Assembly: GCA_003531345.1 (NCBI GenBank) | Contig: DQGZ01000226.1 | Span: forward strand, 1 to 9,775 | Length of the DNA: 9,775 nucleotides | Direction: 5' to 3' | Origin: Alphaproteobacteria bacterium | GTDB taxonomy: Bacteria > Pseudomonadota > Alphaproteobacteria > Rickettsiales > UBA8987 | Shown here: in pieces, positions 1 through 7,683 of the stretch | Numbering within the stretch: the first letter of the stretch is position 1 | Layout of the letters: every line of letters begins with the position of its first letter | Position numbers and translations under genes: made by a program | The notes under the pieces: generated by a model | What the model saw: the letters and a program-made list of their open reading frames with translations, nothing else | The model's database searches: none | Told to the model about the DNA's origin: nothing

Positions 1-1
1 A

Positions 2-127
2 ATTGACCGTGAGATATACAATTCTGAAAATAATATAAAAATATTATCAAATGAGCATGAAGAAGAATTGAAGAAAAAACGTCTTAAATTAAAAGATGAA
101 TTATACGGAATTCTGTCAGCCGCTTAA
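2..127 (+). CDS. YdcH/DUF465 family small protein, C-terminal part
   Basis: The window opens inside a reading frame whose last 41 codons are visible, ending with TAA at 125-127. The peptide is highly charged and helical. It shows the pattern of the YdcH/DUF465 family: a REIYNSE-like segment, then a HEEELKKKRLKLKDELY-like segment ending close to the C-terminus. The family consists of short (about 60-80 residue) coiled-coil proteins that are widespread in proteobacteria, especially alphaproteobacteria, and have no settled function. The start lies outside the window. The next gene begins 16 bp later on the same strand, so the two may be cotranscribed. Family assignment rests on recognising the C-terminal motif only. 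Confidence 0.6.
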   Translation: MDREIYNSENNIKILSNEHEEELKKKRLKLKDELYGILSAA

Positions 128-143
128 CAATTAATTTTAAATT

Positions 144-488
144 ATGAAAAGGCTTATCATATACTCATTGGGTTTTGTTTTAACAGGCTGCACACTTAAT
201 GCACCAGTAATTGGTGTGATTGATGGAGATGAAAGATTCTCAGGAACCGCAAGCAGAACTTATCCTTTCCGTTCAGGCGAACTGGATGTGGTTTCAAATC
301 ATGGGGTGAGATGTACTGGAAAATTCAGTTATTTCAAAGGTAACCATTCTGGTAGTGGAAAATTTACATGCAGTGATGGCAGGGAAGGAAGATATAACTT
401 TACTGTCATGGGAAGTGAAGGACATGGTATTGGAAAAACCTTTAATGGTCAGGATATAGAGTTTTACTTTAATAGACCTGGCAAATAA
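144..488 (+). CDS. Small putative lipoprotein of unknown function
   Basis: This encodes 114 residues. The N-terminus is a short lipoprotein signal peptide: MKR, a hydrophobic stretch IIYSLGFVL, then the lipobox LTGC with the lipidation cysteine at residue 16. The mature part is rich in Gly, Ser, Phe and Tyr, with repeated GxGKF/GxGKT-like elements around residues 58-100 and two cysteines in short CTGK and CSDG contexts. This suggests a small beta-strand-rich envelope protein, vaguely MORN-like in glycine spacing. I do not recognise a named family. Residues after Cys16 do not include Asp at +2, so outer-membrane sorting is plausible. No Shine-Dalgarno sequence is visible; the ATG follows an AT-only leader. 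It may share a transcript with the YdcH-like gene 16 bp upstream. Confidence 0.7.
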   Translation: MKRLIIYSLGFVLTGCTLNAPVIGVIDGDERFSGTASRTYPFRSGELDVVSNHGVRCTGKFSYFKGNHSGSGKFTCSDGREGRYNFTVMGSEGHGIGKTFNGQDIEFYFNRPGK

Positions 489-532
489 TATCTTGCATTT
501 TTTAGCAGCGACACTACCTTTTAGTTACGCCC

Positions 533-610
533 ATGGTTAATACTTCCAGTATTAGTTATGGTACTCGTGAGCAGTTAAGACAAATTACCGATGCAATAAA
601 AAACAAATAA
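533..610 (+). other. 25-codon ORF or remnant ahead of the RNase gene
   Basis: The 131-bp gap between the lipoprotein and the RNase contains one short open frame, with ATG at 533 and TAA at 608-610, ending 9 bp before the RNase start. The peptide, containing SYGTREQLRQITDAIKNK, is charged and helix-like. It looks more like the tail of a protein than random translation. The frame stays open back to about 506, after a TAG at 503-505. It could be a leader peptide, the last trace of a decayed gene, or chance. There is no Shine-Dalgarno sequence and I cannot assign a family. Confidence 0.2.
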
Positions 611-619
611 TTATCTGTT

Positions 620-1975
620 ATGAAACTTAGTTTTCTGGGTGCAGCGGGAACAGTTACTGGCTCCAAATATCTTATTGAATATCAAAACAGAAAAATACTG
701 GTTGATTGCGGTTTGTTTCAGGGTTTGAAGCAGTTACGCTTAATGAACTGGCAAAATCAGGCTTTTGACGCCTCCGAAATAGATGCGGTGATACTTACCC
801 ACGCCCACTTAGATCATAGCGGCTATTTACCACTTCTGGTAAATAATGGTTTTAGAGGTGATATATATTGTTCTTTTGGAACTTATGATCTGTGCAAAAT
901 ATTACTTCCTGATTCTGGCAGGATCCAGCAGGAAGATGCCGATGATGCAAATTACCGTCAATATTCCAAACATCACCCTGCCCTTCCTTTATACACTGAA
1001 GAAGATGCGTTCGAGTGCCTGAAATATTTCAAACCCATAGGCTACGATAAAAGTTATAACCTTGCGGAACATTTTAATTTCTACTTCCGCAGGAATGGTC
1101 ATATAATTGGTTCTGCCGCTGTGATTATTTCATATAACGGTAAAAAAATAGTTTTTTCAGGAGATCTAGGCAGAAAGTCAGACCCCATAATGAAAGAGCC
1201 TGAAAAAATTGACCATGCCGATTATCTGGTAGTTGAGTCAACATATGGTGGAACTGTACATAAAAATACCCCCCCTGAAGACCAGCTGGAGAAAATAATA
1301 AATGAAACATACAAGAAGGGCGGTAAGGTAATAATACCATCATTTGCAGTTGGGCGGGCACAGGCTTTGATATATTATTTAAGTAAGCTGATAGCACAAG
1401 ACAGAATACCTAAGAACATGCCCGCATATCTTGATAGCCCGATGTCCACCGATGCAACAGAAGTTTTCCGCCGCCACCCAGAAGACCATATTCTTTCACA
1501 CAAACAATGTGCCAAAATATTTTCCAGTGTAGGTTATGTTAAAACAATAAATGATTCCAAGAAAATAATGTTACGCCCTGAACCATCCATAATAATTTCT
1601 GCCAGTGGTATGGCAACAGGCGGCAGGGTGCTGCATCACTTGGAATATCTGGCACCTGATGAAAGAAATACAATAGTACTTGCAGGTTACCAGGCTGAAG
1701 GAACAAGAGGGCACAGGATATTCATCGGTGAAAAGGAGATAAAGATACACGGCAAAATGGTTCCAATAAAAGCCAGGGTTGAAATGCTGGAGAATATCTC
1801 TGCCCATGCAGATAGTTCTGAGATGCTGGATTGGATAGGGAATTTTCACCCCACGCCGAAAATATTCATTACCCATGGTGAAAAAAAATCATCACTGGCG
1901 TTGCAACAGAAAATAAATAATAGGTTCAGCATTAACTCCTTTATACCTGTGATGGGTGAGTCATTTGAAATATGA
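620..1975 (+). CDS. Beta-CASP metallo-beta-lactamase fold RNase (COG1236 type)
   Basis: This encodes 451 residues, full length for the family. It is a metallo-beta-lactamase/beta-CASP nuclease related to CPSF-73 and Thermus TTHA0252, predicted to cut RNA in the cytoplasm with two zinc ions. The N-terminus GAAGTVTGS is typical. Motif 2 HAHLDH is at residues 61-66, the third ligand His161 lies in HIIGSA, and Asp182 lies in SGDLGR. Beta-CASP motif A is Glu206 in VVESTYG, motif B His396 in SAHAD, and motif C His419 in THGE. The SGMATGGR segment (329-336) of the RMMBL region is also present, so all catalytic positions are intact. Its stop overlaps the kinase start in an ATGA, implying translational coupling. 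The leader has no Shine-Dalgarno sequence. The exact RNA substrate cannot be read from sequence. Confidence 0.93.
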   Translation: MKLSFLGAAGTVTGSKYLIEYQNRKILVDCGLFQGLKQLRLMNWQNQAFDASEIDAVILTHAHLDHSGYLPLLVNNGFRGDIYCSFGTYDLCKILLPDSGRIQQEDADDANYRQYSKHHPALPLYTEEDAFECLKYFKPIGYDKSYNLAEHFNFYFRRNGHIIGSAAVIISYNGKKIVFSGDLGRKSDPIMKEPEKIDHADYLVVESTYGGTVHKNTPPEDQLEKIINETYKKGGKVIIPSFAVGRAQALIYYLSKLIAQDRIPKNMPAYLDSPMSTDATEVFRRHPEDHILSHKQCAKIFSSVGYVKTINDSKKIMLRPEPSIIISASGMATGGRVLHHLEYLAPDERNTIVLAGYQAEGTRGHRIFIGEKEIKIHGKMVPIKARVEMLENISAHADSSEMLDWIGNFHPTPKIFITHGEKKSSLALQQKINNRFSINSFIPVMGESFEI

Positions 1976-3441
1976 ATATTCAAAAATACATTCTTGCGTT
2001 TGATATAGGAACTTCAAGTTTACGGAGTGTATTGTTCAATGATAAGGCGAAGATAATAGGCATTGAACAACGTGAGTTCAAACAGCATTACCCAGCTAAA
2101 GGTCATGTTGAACATGATGCTGAGGAGATATGGCAAAAAACCATTGATTCTGCTACGGCACTATTTAAGAAATTAAATATTGAAGCTTCCGACATCGCAG
2201 GGATTGGCATCACCAACCAGCGAGAAACAACAATAATATGGAGCGCAGGAACAGGTAAACCAATTTATAATGCAATAGTATGGCAGGATACCAGAACCGC
2301 TGCATATTGTAATGAACTTATAGAACGGAATATCTCTGCAAAGGTAAAAAGCAAAACTGGGCTGGTGATAAATTCTTATTTTTCTGCAAGTAAAATAAGA
2401 TGGATATTAGATAATGTGGTTAAAGATACTGATACAGAAAATCTTAAATTTGGCACGATAGATAGCTGGATATTGTGGAAACTTACAGGCGGAAAGATAC
2501 ACGCAACCGATTATTCCAACGCTTCACGAACACTTTTGTATAATATAACAGAATTGAAATGGGATGATGAGTTGCTGGAAATATTCAAGATCCCTAAAAA
2601 TATCCTGCCTGAAGTGAAGCCAACCATCAATGATTTCGGAAAAATTGACAAAGCAATATTCGGAGCAGAAATTCCTGTAAACGCACTAATAGGTGACCAG
2701 CAATCATCATTATTTGGTCAGGCATGTTTTGAAAAAGGTGAGATAAAATCTACTTATGGCACAGGATGTTTTATATTGAAAAATATCGGTGAAAAACCTG
2801 TCATCTATGAAAAAGGGCTTCTTACAACAATAGCATGGGGAATTGGTGGTAAAGTGTTCTATGCTGGTGAAGCAGCGATATTCAACTGCGCTTCAATAAT
2901 AAACTGGCTCAAGAATAATTTAGGAATAATAAAGTCAGGCAGAGAAGCTGACGAGCTGGCAACATCTGTTAATGATTGCAATAATGTGGTCTTTATCTCA
3001 GCCTTTTCTGGTCTTTCTGCACCTTACTGGATGTCTACCGAGAATGCGGAGATATTCGGTTTAACGCTGGATACTAACAAGGCGCATATAGTACGAGCTG
3101 CAATTGAATCCATAGCTTTTCAGGTTAAAGATGTGCTGGAGATAATGGAAAATGAGTCAGGTATAAAGATAAAGGATATAGCGGTTGATGGTGGGGTAAG
3201 TAACAGCGATTTCCTTATGCAGTTCCAGAGTGACCTGCTTAAAATTACTATAAAAAGAGAAAAAGAAAGTGAGAAAACAGCATGCGGCGCAGCTTATCTG
3301 GCTGGTATAAAAGCAGGCATGTGGGACATAGATTATATCAAAAAACAAAGGGAGTTTAATATATTCACCCCACAAAAAAATGATTACGCAGAAAATTCTT
3401 ATTTAAAATGGAAGAAAGTTTTGCCTAGGCACTGCTCTTAA
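1972..3441 (+). CDS. FGGY-family carbohydrate kinase, glycerol kinase-like (divergent)
   Basis: This encodes 489 residues (E. coli GlpK has 502). Glycerol kinase makes sn-glycerol 3-phosphate from glycerol and ATP in the cytoplasm. GlpK hallmarks are GITNQRETT (78-87, with the substrate-binding Arg84-Glu85), IVWQDTRT (102-109), Tyr136, the TDYSNASRT segment near 179-187, GDQQ (241-244, catalytic Asp242), TYGTGCF (261-267) and FLMQFQSD (414-421). Several GlpK positions differ. The N-terminal DQGT is DIGT, the EGxxFxAGxxIQWL segment is altered near 300-313, and the usual APYWDPYARG is APYWMSTENA (350-359). The Gly/Arg loop that binds fructose 1,6-bisphosphate in E. coli GlpK is missing near 230. 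Glycerol remains the best guess, but another polyol or sugar is possible. No glpF or glpD is nearby. It is coupled to the RNase upstream. Confidence 0.82.
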   Translation: MNIQKYILAFDIGTSSLRSVLFNDKAKIIGIEQREFKQHYPAKGHVEHDAEEIWQKTIDSATALFKKLNIEASDIAGIGITNQRETTIIWSAGTGKPIYNAIVWQDTRTAAYCNELIERNISAKVKSKTGLVINSYFSASKIRWILDNVVKDTDTENLKFGTIDSWILWKLTGGKIHATDYSNASRTLLYNITELKWDDELLEIFKIPKNILPEVKPTINDFGKIDKAIFGAEIPVNALIGDQQSSLFGQACFEKGEIKSTYGTGCFILKNIGEKPVIYEKGLLTTIAWGIGGKVFYAGEAAIFNCASIINWLKNNLGIIKSGREADELATSVNDCNNVVFISAFSGLSAPYWMSTENAEIFGLTLDTNKAHIVRAAIESIAFQVKDVLEIMENESGIKIKDIAVDGGVSNSDFLMQFQSDLLKITIKREKESEKTACGAAYLAGIKAGMWDIDYIKKQREFNIFTPQKNDYAENSYLKWKKVLPRHCS

Positions 3442-4947
3442 ATTATTTGAATCAATTATAATTGCATGGTTAAAGTTTTTAACATAATCCAGAACGTAGG
3501 AAAGCATACCTTTTGAGTTAGTATGAATAGTATATAATTTATCCCCTTTATTCACACTACTGCCATTTCTTATGTGAAGGTCAATTCCTCCCACCTTATA
3601 TTCAGGTGCGCCCGTCAACTTTGCTATTTTTGCTATTCGGCGGTTATCAATATTTACTACTACGCCGCTTTGTTGAGCAAGAACAGGGTAAGTGTATTGC
3701 GCTTCTGGCACTTCTCTAAAACCTCCCTGCGCTTTACATATTGCAATTAATTTTTTCAGCGCTTTACCACTATCAAGAATTTCTGCCGCTATTTTATATC
3801 CCTCCCCCTCCCTCACATCAGGTGAAAATTCAAGGACATTTCCCGCCAGCAGTAATGACCGCTCCCTCAGGTCAGATGGCGCCTGCTTATCATTCTGCAA
3901 TACAGCAAGCACATCACGCGCTTCCAGTGCGGGACCTATACCATTACCAACTGGCTGTGAACCATCAGTCGTGATGGTTTTTACTTTTATGCCAAGCTTA
4001 TTTCCTACTGCCACCAGATAGCTGATCAATAATTCAGCCATTTTATCTGAGCGTATTTTACTTGTTGCTCCAACTGGCAGGTCTATCAATACATGAGTTG
4101 AACCCGCTGATATTTTTTTAGAAAGTACCGATGCGACCAATTGCCCTTCACTGTCAAGTTCCAGTGCTCTTTCGACCTGTATCAGCATATCATCTGCTGG
4201 GCTTATTGAAATTGCACCACCCCAGGCAAGGCAAGCATTTTCCTGATTTACAACTCTCTTCAGCATTTCAAGGCTGAGGTCAACATTAGTAAAAACCTCC
4301 ATAGTGTCAGCAGTGCCTGCGGGTGAAGTTATTGCCCGTGATGATGTTTTTGGCATGGTAAGCCCAAAAGCGGCAACAATTGAAACCACTATCGGGGTAG
4401 TGCGATTACCTGGTAAGCCGCCAACACAATGTTTATCAACCACTATTTGCTTCTGCCAGTTCATCCTGTTACCAGTTTCCACCATTGCTTTAGTTAGGCT
4501 TGCAATTTCCTGCACATCTAGCCTGCCACCAGCACATGCAGTTAAAAATGATGAAATATGAATGTCTGAATAACTTCCAGTTGTGATATCTTTAATAATT
4601 TCATTTAGCTGCACCTCAGAAAGAACATTATTATATATCTTTGACCTTACATAACTGAGTGATTCAACTGGTCTTGCATGTGAAATTGATATTTCATTAT
4701 TTTCCTCAGCCTTGAGTTGCTCCCACGCACATTCTGAAAGCCCCGCCTTGCCCTTTTCAAGCAGGGATGATTTAATTATATTGAGTGTAGCTATTATTGA
4801 CCTGTCATCTAAAGTGACCTTTACTCGTGTATGCGCCTTAAACCCCTCAGAAATGCAGATATGGCAATCCTCCCGCATGTAGATTATCGCCTCTTTATGC
4901 GTATCTATTCCCAGTCTTTTTAACTGAAGTAAGGGCATCTTATTCAT
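3403..4947 (-). CDS. Thymidine/AMP phosphorylase family protein
   Basis: This encodes 514 residues, about the length of archaeal AMP phosphorylases and longer than the roughly 440 of DeoA. The first ~85 residues are an extra N-terminal domain typical of the AMP/NMP phosphorylase branch. Next come the helical domain and the phosphate-binding KHCVGGLPGN (172-181) with SSRAITSPAGTADTME (202-217). The WGGAISISPADD segment (242-253) and the SKKISAGSTH segment (276-285) follow. Phosphorylases of this family split nucleosides or nucleotides with phosphate into base plus (phospho)ribose 1-phosphate; the NMP-type substrate is inferred from the extra domain. It starts at ATG 4947; a second ATG lies three codons in, and neither has a Shine-Dalgarno sequence. 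The 3' end overlaps the kinase gene tail to tail by 39 bp. A 31-bp gap separates it from the lipoprotein gene upstream, so cotranscription is likely. Confidence 0.9.
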   Translation of the reverse strand: MNKMPLLQLKRLGIDTHKEAIIYMREDCHICISEGFKAHTRVKVTLDDRSIIATLNIIKSSLLEKGKAGLSECAWEQLKAEENNEISISHARPVESLSYVRSKIYNNVLSEVQLNEIIKDITTGSYSDIHISSFLTACAGGRLDVQEIASLTKAMVETGNRMNWQKQIVVDKHCVGGLPGNRTTPIVVSIVAAFGLTMPKTSSRAITSPAGTADTMEVFTNVDLSLEMLKRVVNQENACLAWGGAISISPADDMLIQVERALELDSEGQLVASVLSKKISAGSTHVLIDLPVGATSKIRSDKMAELLISYLVAVGNKLGIKVKTITTDGSQPVGNGIGPALEARDVLAVLQNDKQAPSDLRERSLLLAGNVLEFSPDVREGEGYKIAAEILDSGKALKKLIAICKAQGGFREVPEAQYTYPVLAQQSGVVVNIDNRRIAKIAKLTGAPEYKVGGIDLHIRNGSSVNKGDKLYTIHTNSKGMLSYVLDYVKNFNHAIIIDSNNLRAVPRQNFLPF

Positions 4948-4978
4948 AATATACTTTATAATAATTAGCTAACAATAC

Positions 4979-5320
4979 CTAAAGAAAATATTTCTCTCTA
5001 ACAAATAAATCAATTGCTTTTGGTGGGCCAGGGTATAGGCGTTGCCATATTTTATTATAATAATATGCTTCCCAGTCTTTATTCAATTTTTTCTTGAGTA
5101 CCGCCCTCGGGCCCCTTGTACTCAAATAATATCCTGTATCTTTCTTTTTTTTGTCAAGAATTCTAAGTTTTGCACCTTCCCATGTTTTATAATTGAAGGT
5201 ATTAAAGGCAAGAGATCCCTTTGAGTATTCGTTTTGACAGCCTGTCACAAGAGCAATAACAAAACATAATGACAGAATTTTCCAAACCACCTTATTTTCT
5301 TTTATGTTTACGAAAAACAT
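4979..5320 (-). CDS. Small putative lipoprotein, unknown function
   Basis: From the ATG at 5320 this encodes 113 residues. The N-terminus carries a hydrophobic stretch ending in the lipobox VTGC, so it should be lipidated and exported. The start is uncertain. The ATG at 5320 leaves a long 27-residue signal region. A GTG at 5290-5288 would give a compact 17-residue signal peptide starting VVWKILSL, and a TTG at 5329 extends it upstream. An AGGA lies only one or two bases before the ATG, too close for normal use. The mature part is basic and aromatic (WEAYYYNKIWQRLYPGPP), and I recognise no domain in it. It lies 31 bp upstream of the phosphorylase on the same strand. The clear lipobox is the main evidence that the frame is real. 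Confidence 0.6.
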   Translation of the reverse strand: MFFVNIKENKVVWKILSLCFVIALVTGCQNEYSKGSLAFNTFNYKTWEGAKLRILDKKKKDTGYYLSTRGPRAVLKKKLNKDWEAYYYNKIWQRLYPGPPKAIDLFVREKYFL

Positions 5321-5364
5321 TTCCTGCAAATAAAAATATTTATGATTTTGTACTGCTATATCGC

Positions 5365-5394
5365 TTCATAACAAATTTTACAAACCTTTGTTAA
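5365..5394 (-). promoter_or_regulatory. Candidate sigma-70 promoter for lipoprotein and phosphorylase genes
   Basis: Read on the minus strand, TTAACA (5394-5389) is followed after 18 bp by TATGAA (5370-5365). This resembles a -35/-10 pair with one mismatch in the -35 hexamer and a weaker -10. Transcription would start near 5358, about 38 bases before the ATG at 5320. The site lies in the divergent 154-bp gap shared with the ABC-F gene. AT-rich DNA produces such matches often, so this is only a candidate. Confidence 0.3.
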
Positions 5395-5433
5395 CTCCAC
5401 TTGAAACTTATCCCTTGTATATTCCGCAGAAAT

Positions 5434-5446
5434 GTGCAGATTGCAC
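5434..5446. repeat. Short inverted repeat GTGCA-GAT-TGCAC before the ABC-F gene
   Basis: This perfect 5-bp inverted repeat with a 3-base centre lies 37 bp upstream of the ABC-F start. A second small palindrome, AGCGCT, follows at 5454-5459. Both are locally GC-rich inside AT-rich DNA. It could be an operator or a small RNA hairpin. The arms are short enough to be chance, and I could not find a convincing forward promoter in this gap. Confidence 0.2.
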
Positions 5447-5483
5447 GCCCTATAGCGCTCCAAAAATTAATTGATATAATTAC

Positions 5484-7334
5484 GTGTTAGCCATAAAAAA
5501 TGTTACTTACCGCATAGCAGGCAGAACTTTGCTTGATAACGCCTCACTGCTTGTTAACGCTGGCTATCGCGTTGGTTTGGTTGGACCTAATGGAACTGGT
5601 AAATCAACTTTATTTAACCTTATTACTGGCTCAATTGATGTTGATGGTGGTGAAATTGCAATAATTCCTAGAACAAAGCTTGGTATGGTGCGCCAAGATT
5701 TACCAGATGACGAAACAACCCTGATTGACATAGTTTTAGCGGCTGATACAGAGCGTGCAGCATTATTAGAAGAAGCTGAAACCGCAACTGACCCACAACG
5801 CATAGTTGATATATACACTGAGTTAAATGATATGGGCGCTTATGAAGCACCAGCCCGTGCTGCAAGCATTTTAGCAGGTTTAGGATTTAATGATGAAGCG
5901 CAAAACAGCCCGATAAACAGTTTTTCTGGTGGTTGGAGAATGCGTGTTGCACTTGCCGCAGCATTGTTTCGTCAGCCTGATTTACTATTGCTAGATGAGC
6001 CAACCAACCACTTAGACTTTGAAGCAATAATCTGGCTAGAAAATTATCTGATAAATTACAAAGGTACTTTTATTATCATCAGCCATGATAGGGAAATTTT
6101 AAATAAAACTGTAACCCATATTGCACATTTAGACCAGTTGAAGCTGGAAATGTATACTGGTAATTATGACCAGTTTGAAATTCGCCGCTCACAAAAATTG
6201 ATGAACCAACAAGCAATGTTTGAAAAGCAACAGGCTCATAAAGCCAGAATGCTTGATTTCGTTCGTAAATTTGGTGCCAAGGCAAGTAAGGCAAGCCAAG
6301 CGCAAAGCCGCTTAAAAATGATAGAAAAAATGGATATGGTTGATGCAATAATAGCGGAGCGCTCAACCAAGTTTATTTTCCCGCAGCCTGAAGATATTGG
6401 CTCACCGATTATAAATTTAAGGCATGTTGATATTGGTTATGCTGTAGGTAAGCCAATATTAAAAGATGTTGACTTAAGAATTGATATGAATGACCGCATA
6501 GGTTTACTCGGCGCAAATGGTAATGGTAAATCAACCTTTATAAAATTACTTTCCCGCAAGCTGGAAGCTTTAAAAGGTGACGTAGACATTGATAGTAAAC
6601 TTCGAATTGGATATTTTGCGCAGCACCAATCAGAAGAAATGGATGTAAGCCTTACGCCGTATGAAACAATGCGTGAGGCAATACCTAATGTACCTGAGCA
6701 TAATATCCGTGCAATGCTTGGCAAATTCGGGTTTGACAAGGGTAAGGCTGATACAAAAATTGAGGAGCTTTCAGGTGGTGAAAAAGCTAGGCTTTTATTC
6801 TGCATGATGAGTTATAATGCGCCGCATATAATGCTGCTAGATGAACCAACAAACCACTTGGATATTGATGCACGCGCAGCGCTAATTCAGGCGCTTAATA
6901 ATTATGAAGGTTGTGTTATATTAGTAAGCCACGACCCTCATTTACTGGAATCAGTGGTTGATCAGTTATGGCTGGTTAAGGATGCAGCGGTCACAAACTT
7001 CGCTGGTGATTTGGAAGATTACAAGGCATTAGTGGTTGAACAGCGCCGCAGAGAGAAATCAGGCGCTAAAAAAGAGAAAATAGAGAATAGAAAATTAGAT
7101 AAAAAAAATAAAAAAGAAAAGCCTGCTAGCTTAAATTTACTTGCGAAGGCGGAAGAAAATTTAGCAAAATGGGCGCAAGAAAAAGAAGAAATAGAACAAG
7201 AAATGACAACACCAAAAGCTATTAATAAACCAGATTATATGAATGAGCTGGTTGAAAAATATAAAATAGCCACTGAAGAGCTGGAAAAGGCAGAAAAAGA
7301 CTGGTTAGAGGCACAGCAAGAAGAAGCGCAATAA
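5484..7334 (+). CDS. ABC-F family ribosome-associated ATPase, YheS-like
   Basis: This encodes 616 residues with two ABC ATPase domains and no membrane segments, as in the ABC-F translation factors that bind the ribosomal E site. Domain 1 has Walker A GPNGTGKST (34-42), signature FSGGWRM (147-153), Walker B LLLLDEPTNHLD (167-178) and His201. The P-site tRNA-interaction linker lies at about 236-290 (KARMLDFVRKFGAKASKA-like). Domain 2 has GANGNGKST (343-351), LSGGEKA (429-435), MLLDEPTNHLD (450-460) and His483. The linker and FSGGWRMR pattern resemble YheS most. The last ~95 residues are highly charged and helical, a coiled-coil tail. The start is GTG at 5484; an in-frame TGA at 5472-5474 limits extension, and MLAIKNVTYR matches family N-termini. 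There is no Shine-Dalgarno sequence. It ends 7 bp from the convergent grxD. Confidence 0.93.
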   Translation: MLAIKNVTYRIAGRTLLDNASLLVNAGYRVGLVGPNGTGKSTLFNLITGSIDVDGGEIAIIPRTKLGMVRQDLPDDETTLIDIVLAADTERAALLEEAETATDPQRIVDIYTELNDMGAYEAPARAASILAGLGFNDEAQNSPINSFSGGWRMRVALAAALFRQPDLLLLDEPTNHLDFEAIIWLENYLINYKGTFIIISHDREILNKTVTHIAHLDQLKLEMYTGNYDQFEIRRSQKLMNQQAMFEKQQAHKARMLDFVRKFGAKASKASQAQSRLKMIEKMDMVDAIIAERSTKFIFPQPEDIGSPIINLRHVDIGYAVGKPILKDVDLRIDMNDRIGLLGANGNGKSTFIKLLSRKLEALKGDVDIDSKLRIGYFAQHQSEEMDVSLTPYETMREAIPNVPEHNIRAMLGKFGFDKGKADTKIEELSGGEKARLLFCMMSYNAPHIMLLDEPTNHLDIDARAALIQALNNYEGCVILVSHDPHLLESVVDQLWLVKDAAVTNFAGDLEDYKALVVEQRRREKSGAKKEKIENRKLDKKNKKEKPASLNLLAKAEENLAKWAQEKEEIEQEMTTPKAINKPDYMNELVEKYKIATEELEKAEKDWLEAQQEEAQ

Positions 7335-7341
7335 AAACTAC

Positions 7342-7674
7342 TTACGCTGCTTTTACTATACCTTTTTCCTGTAAGAACGCTTGCAACTCACCGCTTGAGA
7401 ACATTTCACGTACAATATCACACCCACCAATAAACTCACCTTTAATATATAACTGGGGAATAGTTGGCCAGTTAGCATAATCTTTTATTCCCTGACGTAA
7501 CTCCTCAGATTCCAGAACGTTATAATCCTGAAATTCTACACCTAAATTATTCAATATAGAAACAACTGCACCAGAAAAACCGCACATCGGAAATTTCTGA
7601 GTACCTTTCATGAACAGCACAATATCTTTTGATTTAACTGCAGTGTCAATAAATTGCTGAATGGTTTGTGCCAT
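7342..7674 (-). CDS. grxD: Monothiol glutaredoxin, Grx4/GrxD type
   Basis: This encodes 110 residues, normal for the single-domain CGFS glutaredoxins. The CGFS active site is at residues 31-34, preceded by the conserved FMKGT (21-25). The glutathione-binding elements WPTIPQLYI and GGCDIV follow. These proteins bind a [2Fe-2S] cluster between two monomers with glutathione, and pass clusters on or sense iron together with BolA proteins. bolA lies directly upstream on the same strand, supporting that role. The 110-bp gap between bolA and grxD is filled mostly by an 11-copy 7-bp tandem repeat ending 9 bases before the ATG. There is no Shine-Dalgarno sequence; the leader next to the start reads CTTATTTTT. 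Confidence 0.96.
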   Translation of the reverse strand: MAQTIQQFIDTAVKSKDIVLFMKGTQKFPMCGFSGAVVSILNNLGVEFQDYNVLESEELRQGIKDYANWPTIPQLYIKGEFIGGCDIVREMFSSGELQAFLQEKGIVKAA

Positions 7675-7683
7675 AAAAATAAG

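Noticed and set aside
3453..3464. Perfect 12-bp palindrome CAATTATAATTG near the 3' end of the phosphorylase gene
   Set aside because: It lies inside coding sequence, is made almost only of A and T, has no flanking pairing and no T-run. Chance is sufficient in AT-rich DNA.
3692..4561. Plus-strand open frames inside the phosphorylase region
   Set aside because: They are shadows of the minus-strand phosphorylase, whose conserved motifs span the whole interval.
5475..5480. A perfect TATAAT hexamer just before the ABC-F start codon
   Set aside because: Transcription would start about 7 bases later, inside the coding region at about 5487, and there is no -35 match at 16-18 bp. The GTG start is supported by the N-terminal family pattern.
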